A stretch of DNA of 64,000 bases. It comes from an uncultured Pseudomonadota bacterium. GTDB taxonomy: Bacteria > Pseudomonadota > Gammaproteobacteria > Methylococcales > Methylomonadaceae. The translations under genes were made by a program, and so were the position numbers. This document shows, one piece after another, positions 43,742 to 52,035 of this stretch; the first letter of the stretch is position 1; every line of letters starts with the position of its first letter. The notes under the pieces were generated by a model. It worked only from the letters and a program-made list of their open reading frames with translations. It did no database searches and had not been told where the DNA came from. Location: assembly GCA_903834465.1 (NCBI GenBank), contig CAILJB010000055.1, positions 25,219 through 89,218 of the forward strand. The letters run 5' to 3'.

Positions 43742-46723
43742 CTATTCGCTGACCCATGTTTCATTTAAATTGAATGATTTTTTCATTTTTGCGGCGTAAG
43801 CATTGGCTTCGGCTTTACTTTTAAAACCTGGCACTTTTAAACGGTAGCGCGTAGCGTAATTGTTAATATCAACAGGGGCAACTTCGACTGGAATGCCTTT
43901 TTGTTTGAATTCTGCCGCTTTGCTTTGTGCAAACCATTCTTGTTGATAAGAAATAACATTCACCGAATATTTGCCTGCTGGAACAGGTTTTTGTGGTTTT
44001 ACTGCGGTGTTCACTATTTCTTTAGTCACAGGTGTTTTTAATCCAACTTTGTTTTTTGCTGTATCCACAACACTGTTATCTCTACCCCCGTGTGCCATTC
44101 CGCGCGTCGTACGACCAATATAATGTTCTGTTGCTTTGCTTTGTGTTAATAATTTACGTTGTTCTTCAGCTTTAGAATTTGTTGTCGTTGCTGCAGCGGC
44201 TTTTGCAACCGCCGTTGCTTTGGCGATTTTTTGTGTCAACAATTCGGCTTCCGCTTTTACAGCCGCTTTTGCGGCTTCGTCTTTAGCGAGTTTAGCGGCT
44301 TTTTCTTTCGCGCCATCTTGGATTTTTTCTTTCGCTATATCTTGAACGATTTTTTCTTTCGACGCTTCGCCTGATTTTTTTGCCATGTCCGCCAATTTAA
44401 CAGGTTCAACTGCTTTTAATGTTGAATCACCAGCAGGTGAGACAGGCGCAATGTCTGCAATAGGTGGCGTAATGTCTGCCTCTGAAATTTTTGGCGCGTC
44501 AATGACGGGCGAGGTTGAGGCTTTCGCGGGAGCTGGAGCGGGTGTTTTGCTGTTCAATAAATTGACAGCTGAATTCGGTTTCGTTACGTCTGCTGGTTTT
44601 GCAGGAGTTGGCATTGATGTTGTTTTAGTTGCGTCTGCTGCTGGTGCAGTGGTAACTGCTGGTACAACAACTTGCGCGGCGGCTAATTTGTCTACTTTTT
44701 GATTTAACTGCTCAACAGAGGTTTTGATATTTTCAATTTCTTTCTCTTTTTCTGGATTTTTCGCCAAAAAAGTATTCACCTTTTCTTCTAGTGCTGTGAC
44801 AGATTGATTCAAATTAGTCGTATCGTTTTTCGTGCCGTACGACATCCAACCAATTCCGGCACTACCAATTAAACCAATAACACCCGCGCCCAATGCAATA
44901 TAACCGAACATAGCGGTTTTCTTTCTTTTGTTTTCAGCATCGGCAAATTGTTTTCTATTTTTGCTATCAATACTGTCTTGATCGGCGCGTAATTGGGATA
45001 AAGCGTGATCTTGTTCACCTTTAAGCTCATCTTTAACTTGACCAGTAACTTTTGCTAAAAGTGCTTCTTCATCAATCGGATTTACCGGCGATATATTTTG
45101 TTTTGTTGCATTAGCATCCGTAATATTAAATTTGCCATCAACAATCGAATCTTCCTCGGTATCATGATTGGCATCCATCAACATTTTAGTGGTGTCTTCG
45201 TCATGGTCATCAAGATTACTGAATTTACTTGTCCATTCTGAATCACTATCCGGATTGGCTGGCTTTTCATCCAAACCATCTAACTGTTTCATCCAATCAT
45301 CGTCGTCATCGGCTTTAGCTAAATCAACCGGTGCAGCGGCTTCAGTTTCTTGTTCATCCAAACCGTCTAACTGTTTCATCCAATCATCGTCATCATCGGC
45401 TTTAGCTAAATCAACCGGTGCAGCGGCTTCAGTTTCTTGTTCATCCAAACCATCTAACTGTTTCATCCAATCATCGTCGTCAACAGATTCAGTTACAGGA
45501 GTTGCGACTTCTTTTGCAATTGCATCGTCGTCGAGTAAATCAAAACCGGCGGTGGTATCGTTTTTATTTTCCATAGCGTCATTTAAACCTTCTAATTGTT
45601 GCATTTCGTCCAAATCATCATTGAAGGATTCGATGGACGCGGACATTTCCACAAGGGGTGCATCAATATCGGCAACATCATCAAAGTTATTAAATTCTTC
45701 TTGAAAGTCTTCGATTTCAGAATCAACGCTTAAAGTATCTTCAAACGGTACGGAATCAACTAAATCATCTAGTGCGGCTTCAGGTTCAACGGTTAATTCT
45801 ATGTCTTTTGAATCATCCAAATCGTCCAATTTATCAACAGTCATATCAGATTCAACGACGCTTTCCAATTCAGGTTCAACGGTTTCGACTATTTCGTCGA
45901 TAACGATTTCTGGCTCAGCGGCTTCGACTACTTCGTCGATAACAATTTCTGGCTCAACGGTTTCGACTATTTCGTCGATAACGATTTCTGGCTCAGCGGC
46001 TTCGACTACTTCGTCGATAACAATTTCTGGCTCAGCGATTTCCACTATTTCGTCGATAACGATTTCTGGCTCAGCGGCTTCGACTACTTCGTCGATAACA
46101 ATTTCTGGCTCAGCGGTTTCGTCGATAACGATTTCTGGCTCAGCGATTTCCACTACTTCGTCGATAACAATTTCAGGTTCAGCGATTCCTTCGTCAAATA
46201 CACCGATATTTAACAATTCATCAACCGCTGTCATTAGCGAATCTTCATTTATTTCTGCTTCGCTAAGTGTTAATTCATCATTTGCGTCACCTAACAGTGA
46301 ATCAAAATCAAATCCTGCACCACCTAACAAATTGTCTAAATCTTCGTCTGATACAACAGAAGAATCCATCGCTGCGGCTAATTGATTTTCGAGTGAAGTC
46401 ATTGCCTCTGATTTGATTGGCTGAATGTCTTCCAATTGATTTTCATCAATATCAAGCAAGTCGTCTAAATCATCCACTGCATCAATACGGTCATCAGACG
46501 GTAAAGTTGTAATTTCTTCGGTAGCGGACGGTAATTCTTTTGGCAAATTAGCATCGATTTCTTTTTTTGCGCGTGCTAATACTTGATCGAGTGCATCGCC
46601 TGCCGGTGGTTCGTCGTCTAAAGACAACGTTGAGGTGGCTTGATCAAGTCGAGCGTCTAAATCCAAGTCCAAATTATCGCGTGAGGCTTTGGCTTTTGCT
46701 GGTTTTTTTGCTGAATTCGTCAT
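43742..46723 (-). CDS. Giant acidic repeat protein with one membrane span and SPOR domain
   Basis: The 993-residue protein has an extremely acidic cytoplasmic part of about 600 residues. A single membrane span (about 600-622, GYIALGAGVIGLIGSAGIGW) follows, then a coiled coil (about 635-690), an Ala/Lys/Pro-rich periplasmic linker and a C-terminal SPOR domain (about 918-993, YSVNVISYQQEW to LNETWVSE). SPOR domains bind glycan strands stripped of peptides at the division site. The acidic part holds two repeat arrays (eight EPEIVIDE copies, and three DDWMKQLDGLDE copies). The arrangement recalls FtsN/DamX or FimV-type proteins, but the cytoplasmic part is much larger. It is convergent with the PAS kinase and divergent from gcvR. 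Confidence 0.85.
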   Translation of the reverse strand: MTNSAKKPAKAKASRDNLDLDLDARLDQATSTLSLDDEPPAGDALDQVLARAKKEIDANLPKELPSATEEITTLPSDDRIDAVDDLDDLLDIDENQLEDIQPIKSEAMTSLENQLAAAMDSSVVSDEDLDNLLGGAGFDFDSLLGDANDELTLSEAEINEDSLMTAVDELLNIGVFDEGIAEPEIVIDEVVEIAEPEIVIDETAEPEIVIDEVVEAAEPEIVIDEIVEIAEPEIVIDEVVEAAEPEIVIDEIVETVEPEIVIDEVVEAAEPEIVIDEIVETVEPELESVVESDMTVDKLDDLDDSKDIELTVEPEAALDDLVDSVPFEDTLSVDSEIEDFQEEFNNFDDVADIDAPLVEMSASIESFNDDLDEMQQLEGLNDAMENKNDTTAGFDLLDDDAIAKEVATPVTESVDDDDWMKQLDGLDEQETEAAAPVDLAKADDDDDWMKQLDGLDEQETEAAAPVDLAKADDDDDWMKQLDGLDEKPANPDSDSEWTSKFSNLDDHDEDTTKMLMDANHDTEEDSIVDGKFNITDANATKQNISPVNPIDEEALLAKVTGQVKDELKGEQDHALSQLRADQDSIDSKNRKQFADAENKRKKTAMFGYIALGAGVIGLIGSAGIGWMSYGTKNDTTNLNQSVTALEEKVNTFLAKNPEKEKEIENIKTSVEQLNQKVDKLAAAQVVVPAVTTAPAADATKTTSMPTPAKPADVTKPNSAVNLLNSKTPAPAPAKASTSPVIDAPKISEADITPPIADIAPVSPAGDSTLKAVEPVKLADMAKKSGEASKEKIVQDIAKEKIQDGAKEKAAKLAKDEAAKAAVKAEAELLTQKIAKATAVAKAAAATTTNSKAEEQRKLLTQSKATEHYIGRTTRGMAHGGRDNSVVDTAKNKVGLKTPVTKEIVNTAVKPQKPVPAGKYSVNVISYQQEWFAQSKAAEFKQKGIPVEVAPVDINNYATRYRLKVPGFKSKAEANAYAAKMKKSFNLNETWVSE
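45267..45482. repeat. Tandem repeat, 87-bp unit (about 2.5 copies)
   Basis: Three in-register copies start at 45267, 45354 and 45441 and are nearly identical. They encode the 29-residue unit containing DDWMKQLDGLDEQETE and AAPVDLAKADDD. The period is a multiple of three, so copy number can change without breaking the frame. The high DNA identity indicates recent duplication. Confidence 0.85.
45868..46190. repeat. Tandem repeat, 36-bp unit with 72-bp higher order
   Basis: Eight copies of a segment encoding EPEIVIDE plus a variable VVEAA, IVETV or IVEIA spacer. Most are 36 bases apart; one pair is shortened by three codons. Alternate copies share the same synonymous bases (ACTACT versus ACTATT), giving a 72-base superperiod that points to growth by duplicating pairs. 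Confidence 0.85.
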
Positions 46724-46808
46724 GATTACACTAGATAATAAAAAAAGGAAAAGTCCGTTATGTTTAAAAAGATATTACGCTGCATTCGGCTTGTTTTGTT
46801 ATGCTAAT

Positions 46809-46829
46809 GCCTGTTAGGGGTAAACAGGC
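46809..46829. other. Small hairpin between the SPOR protein gene and gcvR
   Basis: GCCTGTT and AACAGGC form a seven-base stem in the 166-base divergent intergenic region. There is no T-run, so it is not a clear terminator. It could be an operator or the start of a 5' leader. Confidence 0.25.
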
Positions 46830-46889
46830 GTAAATTTTCGTTCATTTAACTCTAAATTCCTAAAAAAACTTCTCAGAGAAATCACCGTC

Positions 46890-47414
46890 ATGCAACTTGC
46901 TATTACCATTTTAAGCGACAGCCCGTTTGATGCTATTTCTGAACTGATACTTTCAACAGTTTCGAGTGGATGTCGCATCGCAGATATTAAATCTTCACGT
47001 TTTGGCGAATTACACTGTGCGTATTTACTCGTTGAAGGTAATTGGAATCAACTTGCTAAATATGAAAGCATGTTACATGCCATAGAAAAAAAATTACATC
47101 TTAAAATTCACAGCACCCGTATTGAAAAAAAGCGACAAAGCGCAGATGTAATGCCTTATATCATTGAAATTATTGGTTTAGAGAACAATGATGCGTTAAG
47201 TAAAGTGGTACTATTTTTAGGCGATAAAGAAGTAGATATTGAAGAAATTAGTGGTCGTCGTTATCAAGCACCGTATTTAGAAGCACAATTATTTTCCACG
47301 CGGCTCGTAATTTCGATTCCAACAAAAGTGTCATTATTCCAATTGCGCGATGAGTTAATGTATCTTTGTGACGAATTGAACACAGACCTTATTTTTGAAC
47401 CTTTTCGAAATTAA
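46890..47414 (+). CDS. gcvR: GcvR-like ACT-domain regulator
   Basis: The 174 residues contain two ACT-like domains (about 3-80 and 92-170, the second with YIIEIIGLENNDALSKVVLFL). In enterobacteria GcvR binds GcvA and represses the glycine cleavage genes when glycine is low. The direct neighbour bcp, six bases downstream, is the conserved partner in many gammaproteobacteria and supports the call. No gcv structural genes are in this window. Confidence 0.85.
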   Translation: MQLAITILSDSPFDAISELILSTVSSGCRIADIKSSRFGELHCAYLLVEGNWNQLAKYESMLHAIEKKLHLKIHSTRIEKKRQSADVMPYIIEIIGLENNDALSKVVLFLGDKEVDIEEISGRRYQAPYLEAQLFSTRLVISIPTKVSLFQLRDELMYLCDELNTDLIFEPFRN

Positions 47415-47420
47415 ATATCC

Positions 47421-47888
47421 ATGACAACTATAACGTTAGGCACAGTCGTGCCGAATTTTACTGCCATCACAACAGGTAATAAAAGCATTCAACTGAATGA
47501 TTATTTAGGAAAAAATGTTTTACTGTATTTTTATCCTAAAGACAGCACGCCCGGTTGTACGCAAGAAGCGCAAGATTTTCGTGATAATTACGTACAATTT
47601 GAAAGGTTAAACACGGTCATTTTTGGCATCTCGCGCGATAGTGTGAAATTGCACGAAAATTTTAAATGTAAACAAGAATTACCCTTTGACCTTATTTCAG
47701 ACAGTGACGAAACACTCTGCCAATTATTTGACGTATTGAAAATGAAAAATATGTACGGAAAACAAGTGATGGGCATTGAACGCAGCACTTTCTTAATCAA
47801 TTCCGAAGGCGTTTTAGTTCACGAATGGCGAAAAGTGAAAGTGGCAGGACATTGTTTAGCTATCTTAGAAAAATTAGGCGCGGGTTAA
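47421..47888 (+). CDS. bcp: Bcp-type peroxiredoxin
   Basis: This thiol peroxidase reduces organic and hydrogen peroxides using thioredoxin. The 155 residues show the peroxidatic cysteine in YPKDSTPGCTQEAQDFRD (about 46). The resolving cysteine that many Bcp proteins have five residues later is replaced (CTQEAQ), which fits a one-cysteine or alternative mechanism. FGISRDSVKLHENF and GIERSTFLIN are also typical. It follows gcvR by six bases. Confidence 0.94.
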   Translation: MTTITLGTVVPNFTAITTGNKSIQLNDYLGKNVLLYFYPKDSTPGCTQEAQDFRDNYVQFERLNTVIFGISRDSVKLHENFKCKQELPFDLISDSDETLCQLFDVLKMKNMYGKQVMGIERSTFLINSEGVLVHEWRKVKVAGHCLAILEKLGAG

Positions 47889-47902
47889 ATCGCGCCCATT
47901 TT

Positions 47903-48331
47903 TTACATTTTATGCGTCGCTATGTCTATGCCTGCTTGTTTGTAGACGGTGTAACGTTGCCGCCCCGCCGCTTTAGTCGTTTCGTTGTTATCTAAAATTT
48001 CTAAAATTCTCTCTGCATATTGCCAATTCTGTGGCATTTGCGAAGACAAATTAAACACCACATTTTGCCAATCTGGCGGAGCGTCTAACATTCCTAATAA
48101 TACTTGCGATGTAATTTCAGGCGGCGTACCGGTAAAAATTTGATGCGGAATAAAACTTCCTGCCCGAAACGTCCACAACATATCGTCTAAGCGTTGGCAC
48201 TGCTCGACAGAATCGAGCAGAACGTAACAGAATTTACCATTATTATAGGCTTTCTCAATTAACCGGCACGCAAAAAAATACCGGTCATACAACGATTCGC
48301 TATTGAGAACGTAAAAACTAACGTCCGGCAT
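47903..48331 (-). CDS. holC: HolC, DNA polymerase III chi subunit
   Basis: HolC links the clamp-loader psi subunit to single-stranded-DNA-binding protein. The 142 residues contain VSFYVLNSESLYDRYFFACRLIEKAY, LLDSVEQCQRLDDMLWTFRAGSFIPH and a central VVFNLS strand, matching the family. It overlaps pepA by 14 bases, the usual pepA–holC arrangement. Confidence 0.92.
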   Translation of the reverse strand: MPDVSFYVLNSESLYDRYFFACRLIEKAYNNGKFCYVLLDSVEQCQRLDDMLWTFRAGSFIPHQIFTGTPPEITSQVLLGMLDAPPDWQNVVFNLSSQMPQNWQYAERILEILDNNETTKAAGRQRYTVYKQAGIDIATHKM

Positions 48332-49811
48332 AGGCGCGATTGAGTAAATATTGCGTTAATAATGGAACGGGACGACCGGTTGCCCCTTTTGCCGAACCTG
48401 TGCGCCATGCCGTGCCAGCAATATCTAAATGCGCCCACCGGAAGTTTTCGGCAAAATTCGCTAAAAAACACGCCGCTGTAATGGTTCCTGCATCTTTGCC
48501 ACCAATATTGGCTAAATCGGCAAAATTAGATTTCAATTGCTCTTGATATTCTTCCCAAAGCGGTAAACGCCACACGCTGTCATTGGCGGTTTCACCGGCA
48601 GTAATTAAATCGTTGCAAAGCGCGTCATCATTACCCAATAAACCACTTGGTACACGACCTAATGCCACTAAAACTGCACCGGTTAATGTCGCTAAATCAA
48701 TCACGACTTCAGGATTAAAACGTTGTGCGTAAGTGAGCGTATCGCACAAAATCAAACGTCCTTCAGCATCGGTGTTTAACACTTCAATGGTTTTACCCGA
48801 CATGCTGGTTAAAATATCGCCCGGTTTATTGGCTTGACCATCAGGCATATTTTCAGACGCGGGAACTAAACCGACAATGTTGAGCGGTAAACGCAATTGT
48901 GCTGCCGCTTGCAACGTACCTAAAACCGCAGCACCACCACACATGTCATATTTCATTTCATCCATGCCCGCACCTGGTTTTAACGAAATACCGCCCGAAT
49001 CAAAGGTTAAACCTTTGCCGATTAACACAATCGGTTTACTGTTTTTATCTCCGCCGTGATATTCAAGTGTAATCAATTTTGCTGGTTGACGACTGCCACG
49101 CGCGACGGCTAAAAGCGAACCCATACCGAGTTGTTCCATATCGGCAACCTCTAAAATGGTCGCTTCAAGTGCGTCATAAGCTCCGGCTAACGTTAAGGCT
49201 TGTTGCGCGAGATAGGTTGGCGTACAAATATTTGCCGGTAAATCGGCGAGTTGTTTGGTTAGCGTCATGCCTTCAGCAATGGCTAACCCTTGTACCAATC
49301 CGGTTGATGCCGCCTCTGCTTCGTGCGTTTTTGCCGTGATGACAACCGTTTCTAATGTTGCGCTATCTTCAGATTTACTTTTGCACGCGGTGAATTGATA
49401 AAGTGCGTCACTGAAAACTTCAACGATTTGGCGCGTTTTCCATGTTAAATCTGCTTTTTCTACGTCACAATCCGTTAAACTTACCGCTACTGAAGTTAAG
49501 CGTGATTTTTTCACCGCGTTAATGGCGGCGGCAAGAGCTTTGCGATAATTTTTCGCACTTAATGGTTTTTGTTCGCCTAATCCGACTAATAAAATGCGTT
49601 CGATTGCGCTATCGGGGATAACGTTTAAAAGCAATGTGTCGTTAATTTTTCCGGCAATATCGCCACGCGCCATAATGGTTGTCAGTAAACCGTTTATTTG
49701 TTTATCTAAGGCTTGTGCTGATTCGCTAAGTTGTTGATTATTATAAACACCGACAATCAAACAATTCGATTGCAATGTTTCGAGCGGGTTTATTTCGATA
49801 GAATAATTCAT
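48318..49811 (-). CDS. pepA: PepA, leucyl aminopeptidase
   Basis: PepA is a hexameric two-metal aminopeptidase of the M17 family and also a DNA-binding accessory protein in some bacteria. The 497 residues have the metal-binding VLIGKGLTFDSGGISLKP and the signature NTDAEGRLIL. The intact bicarbonate-site region follows. It is divergent from lptF and followed by holC, exactly as in other gammaproteobacteria. Confidence 0.97.
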   Translation of the reverse strand: MNYSIEINPLETLQSNCLIVGVYNNQQLSESAQALDKQINGLLTTIMARGDIAGKINDTLLLNVIPDSAIERILLVGLGEQKPLSAKNYRKALAAAINAVKKSRLTSVAVSLTDCDVEKADLTWKTRQIVEVFSDALYQFTACKSKSEDSATLETVVITAKTHEAEAASTGLVQGLAIAEGMTLTKQLADLPANICTPTYLAQQALTLAGAYDALEATILEVADMEQLGMGSLLAVARGSRQPAKLITLEYHGGDKNSKPIVLIGKGLTFDSGGISLKPGAGMDEMKYDMCGGAAVLGTLQAAAQLRLPLNIVGLVPASENMPDGQANKPGDILTSMSGKTIEVLNTDAEGRLILCDTLTYAQRFNPEVVIDLATLTGAVLVALGRVPSGLLGNDDALCNDLITAGETANDSVWRLPLWEEYQEQLKSNFADLANIGGKDAGTITAACFLANFAENFRWAHLDIAGTAWRTGSAKGATGRPVPLLTQYLLNRAYAGR

Positions 49812-49874
49812 GATGTTCCCATTTTTAAGATAAGACGAAAGTTTAAAATTATACCTTTTTTGCAGGAGTGCAGT

Positions 49875-50969
49875 TTGTTGATAAGCGTTATAAACAAAAT
49901 GATTGCGCGTGATTTGATGAAAACATTATCGGCGGTGCTGTCGGTGCTGGTGGTCATTATTGTCAGTCGTAAATTTATTCGTGTTCTCGATCAAGTCATT
50001 GAAGGGCAAATTGCCAGCGACACGTTGCTCACTATTTTAGGGCTGAAAATGTTGATTGCCTTTATTACGTTTTTACCCGCCGCAACGTTTATGGCAGTGC
50101 TGATGGTTTTAGGGCGAATGTATCGAGATCAAGAAATGGCGGCAATTTCGTCGGCAGGCGGTGGCGTGTGGACAATTTATCGAGCGGTATTTTTAGTGCT
50201 ATTGCCGTTAAGTGTTGCGGCGACAGGCTTATCGTTAAACGTTGCACCGTGGGCAGAAAGCCAAATTGAAGCACGAACCAATCATGACAAAGAATCGGCG
50301 GATTTGCGTGGTTTAGTGGCGGGGAAATTTAGCGAATACAGTCAAGGCGATATTGTGTTTTACGTTGAACAAATTGATGAGCATAAACAATTGCACCACG
50401 TTTTTGTTCAGCATCGGCAAAACAATTCTGTTGCCATTATCAACGCTGAATCGGGACGTTTAATGGATTTAGCGGATGGGCAATATATGGTATTAAAAAA
50501 CGGGGAGCGAGTGCAGGGCGGAGCAGGGGAATTAAATTATGCCATCGAACAATTTGACGAATACGCGGTGCGAATTGATACCAAAGTATTGCCGTTAATT
50601 ATTGCCAAACAAGCCACGCCTTTTGGTGAATTGTGGGCTTCGAGCGCGAGTATCGACATAGCCGAATTGCAACGCCGTTTTGCCGTGCCGTTGGGGATTT
50701 TATTGTTGGGATTTATTGCCGTGCCATTAGCCGAATTGTCGCCGCGTGGTGGAATTTACGGCAATATGCTTGTGGGATTTTTGATTTATTTTAGTTATGG
50801 CAATTTGCTGAGTGTGTCGCAAAGTTGGGTTTTGAAACAAACCATTCCGGCATGGTTAGGATTAACAAGCGTGAATTTCTTCCTGCTGATAATTGGTGGT
50901 TTTTTGCTAGCAAAATTTTACGGTTGGCAATGGTTGAAATCGCAACTTTCTAAAGGACGGGCGGCATGA
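49875..50969 (+). CDS. lptF: LptF, lipopolysaccharide export permease
   Basis: LptF and LptG form the inner-membrane part of the LptB2FG machine that pulls lipopolysaccharide out of the inner membrane. I place the start at TTG 49875 (or 49878) because AGGAG at 49864-49868 is correctly spaced; the ATG at 49899 has no such site. This gives 364 residues, the usual size. Spans lie near residues 20-40, 60-85 and 105-125 and at the C-terminus, around a periplasmic β-jellyroll. MIARDLMKTLSAVLSVLVV near the start is typical. It is divergent from pepA and overlaps lptG by four bases (ATGA). Confidence 0.94.
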   Translation: MLISVINKMIARDLMKTLSAVLSVLVVIIVSRKFIRVLDQVIEGQIASDTLLTILGLKMLIAFITFLPAATFMAVLMVLGRMYRDQEMAAISSAGGGVWTIYRAVFLVLLPLSVAATGLSLNVAPWAESQIEARTNHDKESADLRGLVAGKFSEYSQGDIVFYVEQIDEHKQLHHVFVQHRQNNSVAIINAESGRLMDLADGQYMVLKNGERVQGGAGELNYAIEQFDEYAVRIDTKVLPLIIAKQATPFGELWASSASIDIAELQRRFAVPLGILLLGFIAVPLAELSPRGGIYGNMLVGFLIYFSYGNLLSVSQSWVLKQTIPAWLGLTSVNFFLLIIGGFLLAKFYGWQWLKSQLSKGRAA

Positions 50970-52033
50970 ATGTTTTAACGCAATACATCGTCAAAGAAAT
51001 TCTAAAAGGTTCGTTTATCGCGCTGATTTTACTGCTGACGTTGTTTAACTTATTTACGCTGGCTGATGAACTTAAAGACATTGGTAAAGGTCAGTACGAT
51101 TTAACGGCAATTTTTACTTATCTTGCGTTGACTTCGCCACGAGTGTGTTATGAATTAGTGCCTTCGGCGGCTTTGTTAGGTAGTTTGTTTGTTTTAGGGG
51201 CGATGGGCAATAACCGCGAATTGATTGCGATGCGTGCCGCTGGTGTTTCGGTTTTAGGAATTATTCAATCTGTTTTAGTCGCGGGCGCGATTTTAGCGAC
51301 ATTTTCCGTGAGCGTAGGTGAATTGATTGCGCCGACCACGGAAGCACACGCGCAATTGCTTAGAAGCACAGCACAAAATCAACAACTTGTTTTAAATGCA
51401 CGTTACGGATTGTGGTTACGCGAAGGGAAAAAATTTATCAACGTGCGGCATTTGGAAAATAACGGTGAACTCGCCGACATCAGTATTTACGATTTAAACG
51501 CGCAAGCACATTTACAAACGGTCACGCACGCTGAAAAAGCCGTGTATTTAAGCAATGAACAGTGGCGATTAGAAAATATTGCTCAATCCACGATTTCGAC
51601 CAAACAAATGCAAGCCAGTTCTAAAACCGAACAACTGTGGCAAACCAACATTGCCCCCGATTTGGTAAAAATTGCGGTGGTGAATCCAGATAATTTGTCG
51701 TTGATGGATTTATCGCAATATATTGATTTTTTGAAAAGTAATCAGCAAAAATCTCAAACGTTTGAATTAGCTTTTTGGGGACGAATCATCAATCCATTCG
51801 TCACATTTGTCATGTTGCTTGTCGCTACGCCGTTTGTAATTGGCGTAAGACGAGGCATTAACGTCGGTGGACGAATCATGATTGGTATCGTGATTGGTAT
51901 GAGCTTTAATATTTTGGACAAAATCTTCGGACATGTCGGCTTAATTTACGATTTTAATCCGCTACTCATGGCAGTTTCGCCCAGTTTATTGATGGCGGGA
52001 TTGAGTTTGTACGCGCTGAAACGTTCCGCATAA
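50966..52033 (+). CDS. lptG: LptG, lipopolysaccharide export permease
   Basis: The 355-residue partner of LptF has three N-terminal spans (TQYIVKEILKGSFIALILL start), a periplasmic domain (about 135-265, LRSTAQNQQLVLNARYGLWLR onward) and three C-terminal spans. FWGRIINPFVTFVMLLVATPFV and the glycine-rich RRGINVGGRI stretch are family marks. It is translationally coupled to lptF and convergent with the peptide-binding lipoprotein gene, only two bases away. Confidence 0.96.
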   Translation: MNVLTQYIVKEILKGSFIALILLLTLFNLFTLADELKDIGKGQYDLTAIFTYLALTSPRVCYELVPSAALLGSLFVLGAMGNNRELIAMRAAGVSVLGIIQSVLVAGAILATFSVSVGELIAPTTEAHAQLLRSTAQNQQLVLNARYGLWLREGKKFINVRHLENNGELADISIYDLNAQAHLQTVTHAEKAVYLSNEQWRLENIAQSTISTKQMQASSKTEQLWQTNIAPDLVKIAVVNPDNLSLMDLSQYIDFLKSNQQKSQTFELAFWGRIINPFVTFVMLLVATPFVIGVRRGINVGGRIMIGIVIGMSFNILDKIFGHVGLIYDFNPLLMAVSPSLLMAGLSLYALKRSA

Positions 52034-52035
52034 AT

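Noticed and set aside
45885..46190. Regular short repeats that could be taken for a CRISPR array
   Set aside because: The spacers are themselves repeats, the period is a multiple of three, and the whole lies in a coding frame. No cas genes are nearby.
45801..46385. 194-residue Ser/Thr/Ile-rich open frame on the + strand opposite the acidic repeats
   Set aside because: It is the complement of the EPEIVIDE repeat array. Periodic coding DNA often leaves the opposite frame open. There is no ribosome binding site, and the composition is just the mirror of the repeat.
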